NCBI RefSeq assembly: GCF_019266065.1
Contig: NZ_LPNR01000098.1
Span: forward strand, 1-64,000
Direction of reading: 5' to 3'
DNA length: 64,000 nt
Source: Nocardia sp. MH4
GTDB taxonomy: Bacteria; Actinomycetota; Actinomycetes; Mycobacteriales; Mycobacteriaceae
Made by a program: the position numbers and the translations under genes. The notes beneath the pieces were generated by a model that worked only from the letters and a program-made list of their open reading frames with translations, had not been told where the DNA came from and did not search any database. Below are positions 49,701 through 58,580 of the stretch, piece after piece (the stretch's first letter is position 1; each line of letters starts with the position of its first letter).

Positions 49701-52151
49701 CTACTCCGACGGCTTTCCGGTGACGTAGTAGGTCATGTCACCAGGCTTCTGCACCAGCCCCGTGACGGTATGGAAGGAGTGTTCATTGGAGTAGGACTCC
49801 GTGAATTCCAGCAGGTTCTGCCCGTCGAGGAAGCTGTTCAATGTCCTTTGCGCCGGTGTAGCGATGAGCGGAGCAACATCGATCGGCTGACCATCGGATC
49901 CAATGTATTCAGCGGGCAACTTGCCGTTCGAATGCAGTGTTGTGAACAGCTGCTGGATAATCTTCTCTTTCGCCTGAGCAGATGATTCACTCGCCTCGGG
50001 GTACGCCGAGTATTCCCTCTCCGGCTCGGGGTTGAACTTCTCCATCGCGGCATTGTAGCCTTCATCTTTTGCCACTTCGAGAACTTGATTTCCGATGACA
50101 CTGATCGGAGTGGCGCCGGGAAGTTCGATATTGTCCAGCGTCAGCGATTTGACTATGTCGCCTACCTGCTGGCGCATCTCATAGGTCTCGAGCTTTGCCT
50201 GGTAAGTATCCGCATCCGATTTTTCGGTCTGATAGGTCAGCGCATTCAGCGACGCGTTGGTGATTCGCGCGTCAAGGCTTCCCAAGTCGGGCGCGTTGAT
50301 GCTCAGCCATCTCTGCGGATCGCCGCCGCCCTCGGTCACCGCGCCGTTCAACATGTCGGCTTCATAGGTCTGCCGCGCGAACTCCAGGCTGAACCTGCCT
50401 CCCTCGGATTGACTCCCGAGGAAGAGCAGTCGATCAGCATCGAGCTTGGAGAAGGTGACATTGGCCTGATCTCCCGGCGTGAGTGGATCATCGTAGATCG
50501 CGGTCTTCGCCGCGTCCGGGCTGATAAATGTCTCCATGTTCGTGGCGAGCACATGCGAAAGGCTGTCCGCCAGCTTGGGATTCGTGTTGAATGCGTCAGC
50601 GTTCTGTTCGAAGACTGTACCGCCGTCACCGGACTCGAGTTTGGAGTTGCCCGTGTCATCCGTTTCGGTCGGCGCGAACACATCGGGTAGCTCCGACAGC
50701 GCCTGCTTGGCAAGCAAACCTTCCTGCCCCGGCTTCTCCGTCCCGTCCGCAATCCAGTCGTACAGACCGGCAGCCGTTTGGCCATCATCTTCCCACTCGT
50801 GCTGGAAGATCGTCGAGGTGAACTTGTCCAGGTCGTATTCCTTCGGGCTGAAGGACTGGTCGGTGGCCCCGAAGGACAGATCGCCCGGGATCTCCTGGCC
50901 GGTGTTGAAGTCCTTGCCGGTGAGCAGCGCGTAACTGGCCTCGTTGCTGCGAGTGCCCGACTCGAGGAACTGTCGGCTGGCCTCTTCGACCTTGCCGAGG
51001 TCGCCCTCGTTGAATCCGGGCGGGTATCCGTTCCAGTTCTCCTCGCCGTCGGCGACGAAGGCAGCGAGGCTGGCGCTCTGCCTGCCGAGCTCGATGCCCA
51101 AGGTCTGACCCGGTTCGTAACCGGGGTTGGCCTGGGTGAGCAGTTCAGCCAGTGCCGCCTGCTGCATGATCTGGTCCTTGACCGGCATCTGCCCGTCGAT
51201 CGCCAGATCGTCGCGATCCTCGTAGCGGCCGGAGATCAACTCGCGCACGCCGGTCGGCAGGTCGGCGTAGGAACCGCGCTGGTTGCCCGAACCGATCTTC
51301 TCGTTCGAGACGACCATCAGGGAGTTGGCGAGATTGTCGCGCTTGATCGCGGCGACCGGATCGCCCGCCTGCTCGCGCTCGAGCAGTCGTTGGTTCAGGG
51401 CGAGGACGCCGTCCTTGCCCGCCTCCTGATACAGCGCTTTGTAGTAGTCCTGTACCGCGGCCGGAACAGTGCTGACGTCCTCGCCGTTGGCGAGTCGTCG
51501 CAGTTCCTCCGCGCTGAGCACATGCTCCGGCATGTTGGAGGCGATCTCGTCGATCGCCGCGGTGTCACCGGTACGAGCGGCATCGGCCAGCGCTTTGCCG
51601 TCCTGCTTACCGAACCGGGCGGCCTGGTTGTCCGCGTCGGCGACATCGAGGCTGGAGCCGAGCAGATCGCCACCGGACCTTATCTCCAGCGCCTGGTCAC
51701 CGATGGCTTTGGCCAGGGCTTCTACCGCGTCGCGGAACGGGTTGTAGGCCGCGGTGATGGCGTCCTGGTGGGTGCGGACCACCTCGGCGTCCACGCCGTC
51801 CTTCTCCAGAACCTTCCAGCTCGCGTCGACCTCCAGCGGGACGGCTGTGGCGTCGTTGAGCTTGACCAGCAGCGTGTCGCGGAAGCCGGATACCGAGCTG
51901 ATGCCGGAGTTGAGAACGTCGATCAGCTCATCGATCTCGTAGGCGAGCTTCTGCCCCTGCGTGTGGTCCTGCCCCACGCGATCATAGGCGGCGTTGTAGG
52001 CCAAGCCCTGCCACGACTGCCCGAGATTCTCGAAATGCCGCTTGGTAGCGTCGAATTCGCTCATCAACGTCGCCCTGGACTCGACGAGCTTGCCGGTCCA
52101 GCTGGTCAGTTCGCCGAGGTTCCAGCGCCGCACCTCGTCGGGGCTAGGCAT
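49701..52151 (-). CDS. Large type VII secretion-type protein with WXG/YxxxE N-terminal domain
   Basis: 816 aa from ATG 52151, overlapping the EspC-like gene by 8 nt. The first 95 residues form a helical hairpin: WQG at 47-49 is the WXG turn and Y71-E-I-D-E75 matches the YxxxD/E secretion signal. Then a coiled region to 170 and about 640 residues of mostly helical, acidic sequence, with no toxin motif I recognise, ending in MTYYVTGKPSE. Base composition shifts: the 3' 1.1 kb (49701-50800) has more A/T and rarer codons than its neighbours, suggesting an exchanged C-terminal domain. The ESX machinery is not in the window. Probably exported cargo. Confidence 0.78.
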   Translation of the reverse strand: MPSPDEVRRWNLGELTSWTGKLVESRATLMSEFDATKRHFENLGQSWQGLAYNAAYDRVGQDHTQGQKLAYEIDELIDVLNSGISSVSGFRDTLLVKLNDATAVPLEVDASWKVLEKDGVDAEVVRTHQDAITAAYNPFRDAVEALAKAIGDQALEIRSGGDLLGSSLDVADADNQAARFGKQDGKALADAARTGDTAAIDEIASNMPEHVLSAEELRRLANGEDVSTVPAAVQDYYKALYQEAGKDGVLALNQRLLEREQAGDPVAAIKRDNLANSLMVVSNEKIGSGNQRGSYADLPTGVRELISGRYEDRDDLAIDGQMPVKDQIMQQAALAELLTQANPGYEPGQTLGIELGRQSASLAAFVADGEENWNGYPPGFNEGDLGKVEEASRQFLESGTRSNEASYALLTGKDFNTGQEIPGDLSFGATDQSFSPKEYDLDKFTSTIFQHEWEDDGQTAAGLYDWIADGTEKPGQEGLLAKQALSELPDVFAPTETDDTGNSKLESGDGGTVFEQNADAFNTNPKLADSLSHVLATNMETFISPDAAKTAIYDDPLTPGDQANVTFSKLDADRLLFLGSQSEGGRFSLEFARQTYEADMLNGAVTEGGGDPQRWLSINAPDLGSLDARITNASLNALTYQTEKSDADTYQAKLETYEMRQQVGDIVKSLTLDNIELPGATPISVIGNQVLEVAKDEGYNAAMEKFNPEPEREYSAYPEASESSAQAKEKIIQQLFTTLHSNGKLPAEYIGSDGQPIDVAPLIATPAQRTLNSFLDGQNLLEFTESYSNEHSFHTVTGLVQKPGDMTYYVTGKPSE

Positions 52152-52443
52152 CGCGCACGTCCATCTCGCGCAGCATCTGGGAGAACTGCTCGTCGGTGGT
52201 CTGCAGGTTCGATGCCGCGTTCCTGGACTTGTTCGCGACCTCACGCAGGCGTTCGGCGGCGCGCAGGTACGCGCCCTCGACGAACTCTGCGGCCAGCTCG
52301 ACCGACCGTGGAATGTCGCAGCCGGGAAGCGCACCCGCCAGGGTCCCCACCGCTGTGCGCACATCGAGGTTGTCGATGGCGTCGCCGCTGGTGGTCAGCT
52401 TGTCGGCCATGGCGCGAATCTGATCGATATCGGCTTGCAGCAA
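52144..52443 (-). CDS. EspC-like small helical type VII secretion-associated protein
   Basis: 99 aa from a TTG at 52443, preceded by GGGGGAGCAG; no ATG or GTG fits. Entirely helical (MLQADIDQIRAMADKLTTSGDAIDNLD and FVEGAYLRAAERLREVANKSRNAASNLQ), size and pattern of the ESX-1 EspC family. No WXG is seen. It opens the operon with the 816-aa protein (8-nt overlap) and the DUF3558 lipoprotein and may pair with the WXG domain for export. Confidence 0.7.
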   Translation of the reverse strand: MLQADIDQIRAMADKLTTSGDAIDNLDVRTAVGTLAGALPGCDIPRSVELAAEFVEGAYLRAAERLREVANKSRNAASNLQTTDEQFSQMLREMDVRDA

Positions 52444-52527
52444 CTGCTCCCCCTCATCCCCGAATGTAGGTGGAGCCCAGTATGGGCGATACCCGAATTG
52501 CCCGTTATCCCCGGGGCGGCGCGGAGG

Positions 52528-52935
52528 CTAGTTCGCGGGGGCGCAGGTTTCGCGGAGGGAGCAGCCGCCGCAGGAGGAGCCGCAGCCGCCGACGGGGGCG
52601 GGCGGGAGGAGGGGTTCGACGGCGCGGGCCGCGGCGTTGGCGCCGGCGCCCAGGGTGAAGATGGCGATCACGGCGACCGCGACAGCCACGCCCAGGGCGG
52701 GGAGACCGCCCGCGACCAGGGCGACCAGGCCGCCGGCGAACAGCAGGGCGCCCGCGCCGACGGAGGTCGGGGCGGCGATGCGGTTGGCGAGGCGGAAGTT
52801 GTCGTCGCTGTGCAGGGCGGCCTCGGTGGTGACACCGAGGAAGCGATTGCGGGGCAGTTTGCCGATCAGTCCGAGCACGCCGGTCACGATGGCGACCGCG
52901 GCCAGCGCGAACAGCAGGAGAGCGACGACGACCAT
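52528..52935 (-). CDS. SdpI-like membrane protein with C-terminal Cys cluster
   Basis: 135 aa from ATG 52935. Helix 1 (VVVALLLFALAAVAIVTGVLG) leads into GKLPRNRFLGVTTEAALHSDDNFRLANRIAAP, the SdpI/YhfL signature (R-N-x-x-G-x-R/T-T-x-x-...-W/F-x-x-A-N), then two more helices. The tail GGCGSSCGGCSLRETCAPAN has four Cys and could bind metal. SdpI proteins are immunity factors in Bacillus, but many actinobacterial members are uncharacterised. Upstream of the EspC operon on the same strand (84 nt). Confidence 0.72.
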   Translation of the reverse strand: MVVVALLLFALAAVAIVTGVLGLIGKLPRNRFLGVTTEAALHSDDNFRLANRIAAPTSVGAGALLFAGGLVALVAGGLPALGVAVAVAVIAIFTLGAGANAAARAVEPLLPPAPVGGCGSSCGGCSLRETCAPAN

Positions 52936-53094
52936 TCTTGCAGGCTAGCGCACCGCCGTCGGGGCCCGATCGAGCGCTCCCCGCCGAGGTGACCGCCCAC
53001 ACACCGCAGTGCCCGTCGGAAATCACCTGGCACCGACGTTCTACCCTGTTAGACGATGTTTACCGGGGATCGGCGAGAACAAGAAGGCAGGACC

Positions 53095-55944
53095 GTGCAG
53101 GACACTCGTGCAACCGAGAGTGACGTACCTCAGCACCGGTACAACGCCGAGCTGGCGGGGCGGATCGAGCGGCGCTGGCAGCAGAACTGGGCCGAGCGCG
53201 GCACCTTCCACGCGCCCAACCCGGTCGGTCCGCTGGCCGGCGAGACGCCCGCGGACAAGCTGTTCATCCAGGACATGTTCCCGTTCCCGTCGGGCGCCGG
53301 CCTGCACGTTGGCCACCCGCTGGGCTACATCGCCACCGATGTGTTCGGCCGCTACCACCGCATGCACGGGCGCAACGTGCTGCACGCGCTGGGCTACGAC
53401 GCCTTCGGCCTGCCCGCCGAGCAGTACGCGGTGCAGACCGGCGCGCACCCCCGGGTGACCACCGAGTCCAACATCGCCACGATGCAGCGGCAGCTGGACC
53501 GGCTGGGCCTCGGCCACGACCCGCGGCGCTCCTTCGCCACCACCGACCCGGAGTACTACCGGTGGACGCAGTGGATCTTCCTGCGCATCTACAACGCGTG
53601 GTACGACCAGGAGGCCGGGAAGGCCCGCCCGATCGCCGAGCTGGCAGAGCAGTTCGCCACCGGCGCGCGCCCGGTCCCCGACGGCGGCGACTGGAACGCG
53701 CTGACCGCCGCCGAGCGCGGCGCGCTGCTGGACTCGTATCGCCTGGTGTACCAGTCGGATTCGATCGTCAACTGGTGCCCCGGCCTGGGCACGGTGCTGT
53801 CCAACGAAGAGGTCACCGCCGACGGCCGCAGCGAGCGCGGCAACTTCCCGGTGTTCCGTAAGCGCATGTGGCAGTGGATGATGCGGATCACCGCCTACGC
53901 CGATCGCCTGGTCGACGACCTGGACACGCTGGACTGGCCGGACAACGTGAAGTCCATGCAGCGCAACTGGATCGGTCGCTCGCGCGGCGCGCAGGTGCGC
54001 TTCGACGCGCCCGACGGCGAGCAGATCGAGGTCTTCACCACCCGCCCCGACACTTTGTTCGGCGCCACCTACGTCGTGCTGGCGCCCGAACACGAGCTGG
54101 TCGACAAGCTGACCGCCGCCGCCTGGCCGGACAGCACCGCCGCCGCGTGGACCAACGGCGGCGCGGCCACCCCGGCGGAAGCCGTTGCGGCGTACCGCAC
54201 GTCGATCGCCGCCAAGACCGATCTGGAGCGCCAGGAGAACAAGGAGAAGACCGGCGTCTTCCTGGGCTCCTACGCGACCAACCCGGCCAACGGCAAGCAG
54301 GTGCCGATCTTCATCGCCGACTACGTGCTGAGCGGCTACGGCACCGGCGCGATCATGGCCGTGCCCGGCCACGACCACCGCGACTGGGACTTCGCCACCG
54401 CGCTGCAACTGCCGATTCTCGAGGTGATCGACGGTGGTGACATCACCGACGGCGCACACGCCGGCGAGGGCAAGCTGATCAACTCCGACTTCCTCAACGG
54501 CCTGGAGGTCGACGAGGCCAAGGCGACCATGATCGGTCACCTGGAGGCCGAGGGTCACGGCACCGGCACGGTCCAGTACAAGCTGCGCGACTGGCTGTTC
54601 GCCCGCCAGCGCTACTGGGGCGAGCCCTTCCCGATCGTCTACGACGCCGACGGAGTCGCGCACGCGCTGCCGGAATCCATGCTGCCCGTGGAACTCCCGG
54701 AGATGGCGGACTTCGCGCCGGTCACCTTCGACCCCGACGACGCGAACTCCGAGCCGTCCCCGCCGCTGGCCAAGGCCACCGACTGGGTGAACGTGGAACT
54801 GGACCTGGGCGACGGACCCAAGCAGTACCGCCGCGACACCAACGTGATGCCCAACTGGGCCGGGTCCTCCTGGTACCAGCTGCGCTACGCCGACCCGACC
54901 AATGCCGAGACGTTCTGCGCCGAGGAGAACGAGAAGTACTGGCTGGGCCCACGCACGGCCGAGCACGGCGCGGACGATCCGGGCGGCGTCGACCTGTACG
55001 TCGGCGGCGTGGAGCACGCGGTGCTGCACCTGCTGTACGCGCGGTTCTGGCAGAAGGTGCTCTTCGACCTGGGTGACGTCTCCGGCAGCGAGCCCTACCG
55101 CCGCCTCTACAACCAGGGCTACGTGCAGGACTACGCCTACACCGACGCGCGGGGCACGTACGTGCCCGCCGCCGAGGTCGTCGAGCGCGACGCCAAGTTC
55201 TTCTGGACCGGCGCCGACGGCGTCGAGATCGAGGTCAACCAGGAGTACGGCAAGATCGGCAAGTCGCTGAAGAACGCCATCTCGCCCGACGAGATGTGCG
55301 ATCTGTACGGCGCCGACACCTTCCGCTTCTACGAGATGTCGATGGGTCCGCTGGACACCTCGCGTCCCTGGGCCACCAAGGACGTCGTCGGCGCGCACCG
55401 CTTCCTGCAGCGGGTGTGGCGCCTGGCGATCGACGAGGAGACCGGCGCGGTGAAGGCCACCGACGCCGCGCCCTCGGACGAGACCCTGCGCCTGGTGCAT
55501 CGCACGATCGCCGGTGTCGACGAGGATCTGGCCGCGCTGCGCGACAACACCGCGGGCGCCAAGCTGATCGAGCTGACCAACCACCTCACCAAGAACTACC
55601 CCGACGGCGCCCCGCGCGCCGCCGTGGAACCCCTGGTGCTGATGCTGGCCCCGCTCGCCCCGCACATCGCCGAAGAACTGTGGGAACGCCTGGGGCACAC
55701 CACCTCCCTGGCCCACGGCCCCTTCCCGATCGCCGATCCGGCCCTGCTGGTCGCCGACTCGGTGGAGTACCCGATCCAGGTGAAGGGCAAGGTGCGCAGC
55801 CGGATCCAGGTGCCCGCCGACGCCGATCCGGCCACGATCGAGGCCGCCGCGCTGGCCGACGAGAAGGTCGTCGCGCTGCTCGAGGGCGCGGCACCGCGCA
55901 AGGTGATCGTCGTGCCGGGCAAGATGGTCAATATCGTGCCGTGA
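53095..55944 (+). CDS. leuS: Leucyl-tRNA synthetase
   Basis: 949 aa. Class I enzyme charging tRNA-Leu. HVGH at 71-74 (HIGH equivalent) and KIGKS at 720-724 (KMSKS equivalent) are present; the CP1 editing domain includes [12 protein letters not shown] and the later [19 protein letters not shown] with the editing Asp. It follows the mycobacterial sequence closely through all domains. GTG 53095 with AAGGCAGG upstream is chosen; an in-frame ATG 53056 could start a 13-residue longer form. No T-box seen upstream. Confidence 0.98.
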   Translation: MQDTRATESDVPQHRYNAELAGRIERRWQQNWAERGTFHAPNPVGPLAGETPADKLFIQDMFPFPSGAGLHVGHPLGYIATDVFGRYHRMHGRNVLHALGYDAFGLPAEQYAVQTGAHPRVTTESNIATMQRQLDRLGLGHDPRRSFATTDPEYYRWTQWIFLRIYNAWYDQEAGKARPIAELAEQFATGARPVPDGGDWNALTAAERGALLDSYRLVYQSDSIVNWCPGLGTVLSNEEVTADGRSERGNFPVFRKRMWQWMMRITAYADRLVDDLDTLDWPDNVKSMQRNWIGRSRGAQVRFDAPDGEQIEVFTTRPDTLFGATYVVLAPEHELVDKLTAAAWPDSTAAAWTNGGAATPAEAVAAYRTSIAAKTDLERQENKEKTGVFLGSYATNPANGKQVPIFIADYVLSGYGTGAIMAVPGHDHRDWDFATALQLPILEVIDGGDITDGAHAGEGKLINSDFLNGLEVDEAKATMIGHLEAEGHGTGTVQYKLRDWLFARQRYWGEPFPIVYDADGVAHALPESMLPVELPEMADFAPVTFDPDDANSEPSPPLAKATDWVNVELDLGDGPKQYRRDTNVMPNWAGSSWYQLRYADPTNAETFCAEENEKYWLGPRTAEHGADDPGGVDLYVGGVEHAVLHLLYARFWQKVLFDLGDVSGSEPYRRLYNQGYVQDYAYTDARGTYVPAAEVVERDAKFFWTGADGVEIEVNQEYGKIGKSLKNAISPDEMCDLYGADTFRFYEMSMGPLDTSRPWATKDVVGAHRFLQRVWRLAIDEETGAVKATDAAPSDETLRLVHRTIAGVDEDLAALRDNTAGAKLIELTNHLTKNYPDGAPRAAVEPLVLMLAPLAPHIAEELWERLGHTTSLAHGPFPIADPALLVADSVEYPIQVKGKVRSRIQVPADADPATIEAAALADEKVVALLEGAAPRKVIVVPGKMVNIVP

Positions 55945-55948
55945 GCCT

Positions 55949-56007
55949 GGTACCCGTTCGACGCGAGGAGCAGCACCGATGACCGATCCGACCGACGAAC
56001 GGGTACC
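55949..56007 (+). promoter_or_regulatory. 12-bp perfect inverted repeat after leuS, enclosing a small ORF start
   Basis: GGTACCCGTTCG (55949-55960) and CGAACGGGTACC (55996-56007) are exact complements with 35 nt between, containing GAGGAG and the ATG at 55979. It lies 5 nt after the leuS stop. It may be a terminator-like structure or hide the small ORF's initiation site. Confidence 0.55.
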
Positions 56008-56056
56008 CGAGCCCCAGGGCACGCCGGCGGGGATACCGTACGACTGGCGGCGCTGA
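55979..56056 (+). CDS. Possible 25-aa protein after leuS
   Basis: ATG 55979 with GAGGAG 10 nt upstream opens 25 codons: an acidic start (MTDPTDERVPEP), then GTPAGIPYDWRR before TGA. The PYDWRR end resembles N-terminal parts of small actinobacterial proteins I recall (PYDWRRPT type), so it may be a true small protein or a shortened relative. It ends 3 nt before the convergent deacetylase stop. Confidence 0.4.
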   Translation: MTDPTDERVPEPQGTPAGIPYDWRR

Positions 56057-56059
56057 GGT

Positions 56060-56866
56060 TCAGGCCCGTACCTGGAGCACGTCGTTCAAGGTGACCAGCG
56101 ACAGGTTGCGCTCCTTGATGATGTCGACCAGCTGGCCGTAGCAGTGGGTGACCGGCGGGAAGTTCGCGTGGCCGATGACGATCGTCTGGGCGGCGAAATA
56201 CTTTCGCGCGCACTCGATCAGGTACTCCTCGGTGATCAGACCCGAGTCCGACAGCGAGCCGTACCACATGGTCGGCACGGTGTAGCCGAGGTCCGCGGCC
56301 ACCTTGTCGACAGTGGCGTCGTGATAGCCGAACGGTGGCCGGTAGAACGGCGTGCCGTCGACACCGAAGTTGTTGCGCAGGAAGGTCTTCGTGCGGCCGA
56401 GCTGGTCGGCGACCGCGCTCGCGCTGATCTTGGTGAGCGCGGCGTGGTCCCAGGTGTGGTTGCCGAGCTGGATCTGACCCGACTCCACCAGCGGACGCAG
56501 GGCGTCGCGGTGGATCGTCCAGGACTCGTAGTAGCCGGTGACGAAGAAGGTGAAGCGGGCGCCGGTGTCCTTGGCCCACTGCACGTAGGCGCCGACCACC
56601 TCGGGGCTGGCGCCGTCGTCGACCGTGAGCGCCATGCTGGAGCCCTGGCCCGGCAGCGCGGTGATGGTCTCGGCGGGGATGATCGACTTCGGCCCGCCGG
56701 GCGGCGGCGGGAGCTGCGGCTTGGCCGGGGCCGGGGGCACGGTCGGCGGGGCGGGGATCTCGCCACCCGAGCCCGCGCTCACAGCCTCGCCCTCGGCGGT
56801 GGCGCAGCCGGTCAGCGCCACCGCGCCGCCCGCCGCGAGCAACGCCAGCATTCGACGTCTATCCAC
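56060..56866 (-). CDS. NodB-type polysaccharide deacetylase, lipoprotein
   Basis: 268 aa from GTG 56866. Signal peptide with lipobox LTGC (Cys about 21), then a Pro-rich linker to residue 65. NodB motifs: LTVDDGAS (motif 1, Asp-Asp), LGNHTWDHAAL (motif 2, two His), FYRPPFGYHD (motif 3), and IVIGHANF (motif 5 His). The metal triad Asp-His-His is complete. It removes acetyl groups from an extracellular glycan, peptidoglycan or a mycolata polysaccharide. Val replaces the usual Phe in TFDDG. Confidence 0.93.
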   Translation of the reverse strand: MDRRRMLALLAAGGAVALTGCATAEGEAVSAGSGGEIPAPPTVPPAPAKPQLPPPPGGPKSIIPAETITALPGQGSSMALTVDDGASPEVVGAYVQWAKDTGARFTFFVTGYYESWTIHRDALRPLVESGQIQLGNHTWDHAALTKISASAVADQLGRTKTFLRNNFGVDGTPFYRPPFGYHDATVDKVAADLGYTVPTMWYGSLSDSGLITEEYLIECARKYFAAQTIVIGHANFPPVTHCYGQLVDIIKERNLSLVTLNDVLQVRA

Positions 56867-57117
56867 TTACGACAACCCCTACTCGAAACAGGTGCACCGC
56901 ACTCCGACGGCCGGGCACGACTCACAAACAGCGGGACCGTACCCACCGAATCCGGCGAGCAGCTGAACCGGCGGGCACATTCGGGCGAACTGCGACGACC
57001 CCCAGCCGCTTCGTTCACACGAGAAGCGAGGCTACCGAATCAGCCGCGTCCGTGTCGGCCTGGCCGCATGCTGATCGCAAACGCCGCCGTCCCGGCGGGA
57101 TGGGGCATCGGTCCTGG

Positions 57118-57807
57118 TCAACGCGGTCGCAGGACGATCTCGGTGGGATGCCCGTCGCGCGGGGTGTCGACGGCGGCGCGGACCGCGCCCGCCACCGTCT
57201 CGGGGGTGAGGAACTCCTCCGGGCGGTACTCGCGGCCCTCGTCGGCGACGATCGCGCGCTGCATGTCGGTATCGATGCGGCCGGGGAAGATCGAGGTCAC
57301 CCGCAGGGTGGGTTCCTCCAGCCGCAACGCGTCGGCGAAGGCGCGCAGACCGAACTTGCTCGCCGCGTACGAACCCCAGCCGGGATTGGCACGCAGACCC
57401 GCACCCGAATTGATCAGCACCACATGTCCGTTCGCGGCGCGCAGGGCGGGCAGCAGCACCCGGGTCAGTTCGGCCACCGCGATCAGGTTGACCTCGAGCG
57501 TGCTGCGCCACTGGTCGACCGAGGACTCCGCGACGGTCCCGAGGTCGGCGATGCCCGCGTTGTGGACGAGCACATCGAGGCGCTGGATCTCACTCGCCGC
57601 CGCGGCGACGGCCGGATAGTCGGTCAGCACCACCGGCCAGCCGGTCGCACCGGGCAGCTCGGTGCGGATCGGGGTGAGCGCCTCGGCGGAGCGGGCGCCG
57701 AGCAGCAGGTCGTGGGTCGGCGCGAGCTCCCGGGCGATCGCCGCCCCGAGTCCACGGCTCGCGCCGGTGATCAAAGCGGTCGGGGCCGGAGTACTGGTCA
57801 CCGTCAT
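57118..57807 (-). CDS. Short-chain dehydrogenase/reductase
   Basis: 229 aa from ATG 57807. TGASRGLGAAIAREL is the TGxxxGxG cofactor loop, HNAGIADLG the NAG motif, INSGAG the catalytic-Ser strand, and YAASKFGLRAFADAL the YxxxK pair. FPGRIDTDM follows. The substrate is unknown. The 251 nt downstream to the deacetylase start (56867-57117) contain no supported gene. Confidence 0.93.
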   Translation of the reverse strand: MTVTSTPAPTALITGASRGLGAAIARELAPTHDLLLGARSAEALTPIRTELPGATGWPVVLTDYPAVAAAASEIQRLDVLVHNAGIADLGTVAESSVDQWRSTLEVNLIAVAELTRVLLPALRAANGHVVLINSGAGLRANPGWGSYAASKFGLRAFADALRLEEPTLRVTSIFPGRIDTDMQRAIVADEGREYRPEEFLTPETVAGAVRAAVDTPRDGHPTEIVLRPR

Positions 57808-58022
57808 GGGGCCCACGCTAGCGCCCGTATCGAGGTCACCACGCGGTGGTGGCGTTCACCTCCCGGCCGATGCCTACCTCAGAGCGTGGTGAGCAAGTGT
57901 CCAGCGAGGTGGGCATGGGGGCGGGCCGGCGAATCCGGCAAATCCGGCTGGGAGGGGCATTTCGGCTGGATGTCCGTGTGGTTCGGGCGTAGATCGGCGG
58001 GTCACGCTAGTACCGTCGAGGC

Positions 58023-58526
58023 ATGACCGATCCCCGGTACAACTACGGACCAGCTAACCCGCAGTATCCCCACGGGCAGGAGCCGCAGCCCCAACCGAAG
58101 GTCAATGTGGGCAAACTCTGGGCCGGTGGCATCGGCACCGCGGTCGTCGCCGCGCTGCTGGTGGTGGTCGCGATCATGCTGGTGCGCGGCGTGCTCGGCA
58201 TCGCGATCCTCTCGCCCGAGGGCGCCGGCGCCTACGGCACGGTGTCGACCACCTCCTACGCGCTGGCCGCGGCGGGCGCGGCGCTGCTGGCGACGGCCCT
58301 GCTGATGGTGCTGCTGCTGGCCATGCCCAGTCCGCTGACCTTCTTCACCTGGATCTGCCTGCTCGTCACGGCCGTCGCGGTGATCCTGCCGTTCACCCTG
58401 GTCGCCGATATGGACGCCAAGATCGCGACCGCGGTGATCAACCTGCTCGTCGGGCTGTGCATCACCACCATGCTCAGCTCGGTCGGCTCGGCCGCGCAGA
58501 ACGACCCGCGTCAAGTGGGGTACTGA
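58023..58526 (+). CDS. DUF6069-like four-helix membrane protein
   Basis: 167 aa. A Pro/Gln/Tyr-rich cytoplasmic start (YNYGPANPQYPHGQEPQPQP) precedes four hydrophobic helices. The last carries NLLVGLCITTMLSSVG, typical of DUF6069. No function known. Possibly co-transcribed with the glycoside hydrolase 55 nt downstream. Confidence 0.75.
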   Translation: MTDPRYNYGPANPQYPHGQEPQPQPKVNVGKLWAGGIGTAVVAALLVVVAIMLVRGVLGIAILSPEGAGAYGTVSTTSYALAAAGAALLATALLMVLLLAMPSPLTFFTWICLLVTAVAVILPFTLVADMDAKIATAVINLLVGLCITTMLSSVGSAAQNDPRQVGY

Positions 58527-58580
58527 CCATCACAGGCCTGCCGGGATGCCATTCGGCCTGGTCGGTCGCAGAATAGACAG

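Noticed and set aside
53041..53094. T-box riboswitch before leuS
   Set aside because: The leader is short and I could not find a T-box sequence or stem I specifier loop.
53041..56022. 993-codon open frame antisense to leuS
   Set aside because: It mirrors a complete leuS on the other strand; the sequence is Arg/Val/Gly-rich without domain logic, a normal by-product of high GC.
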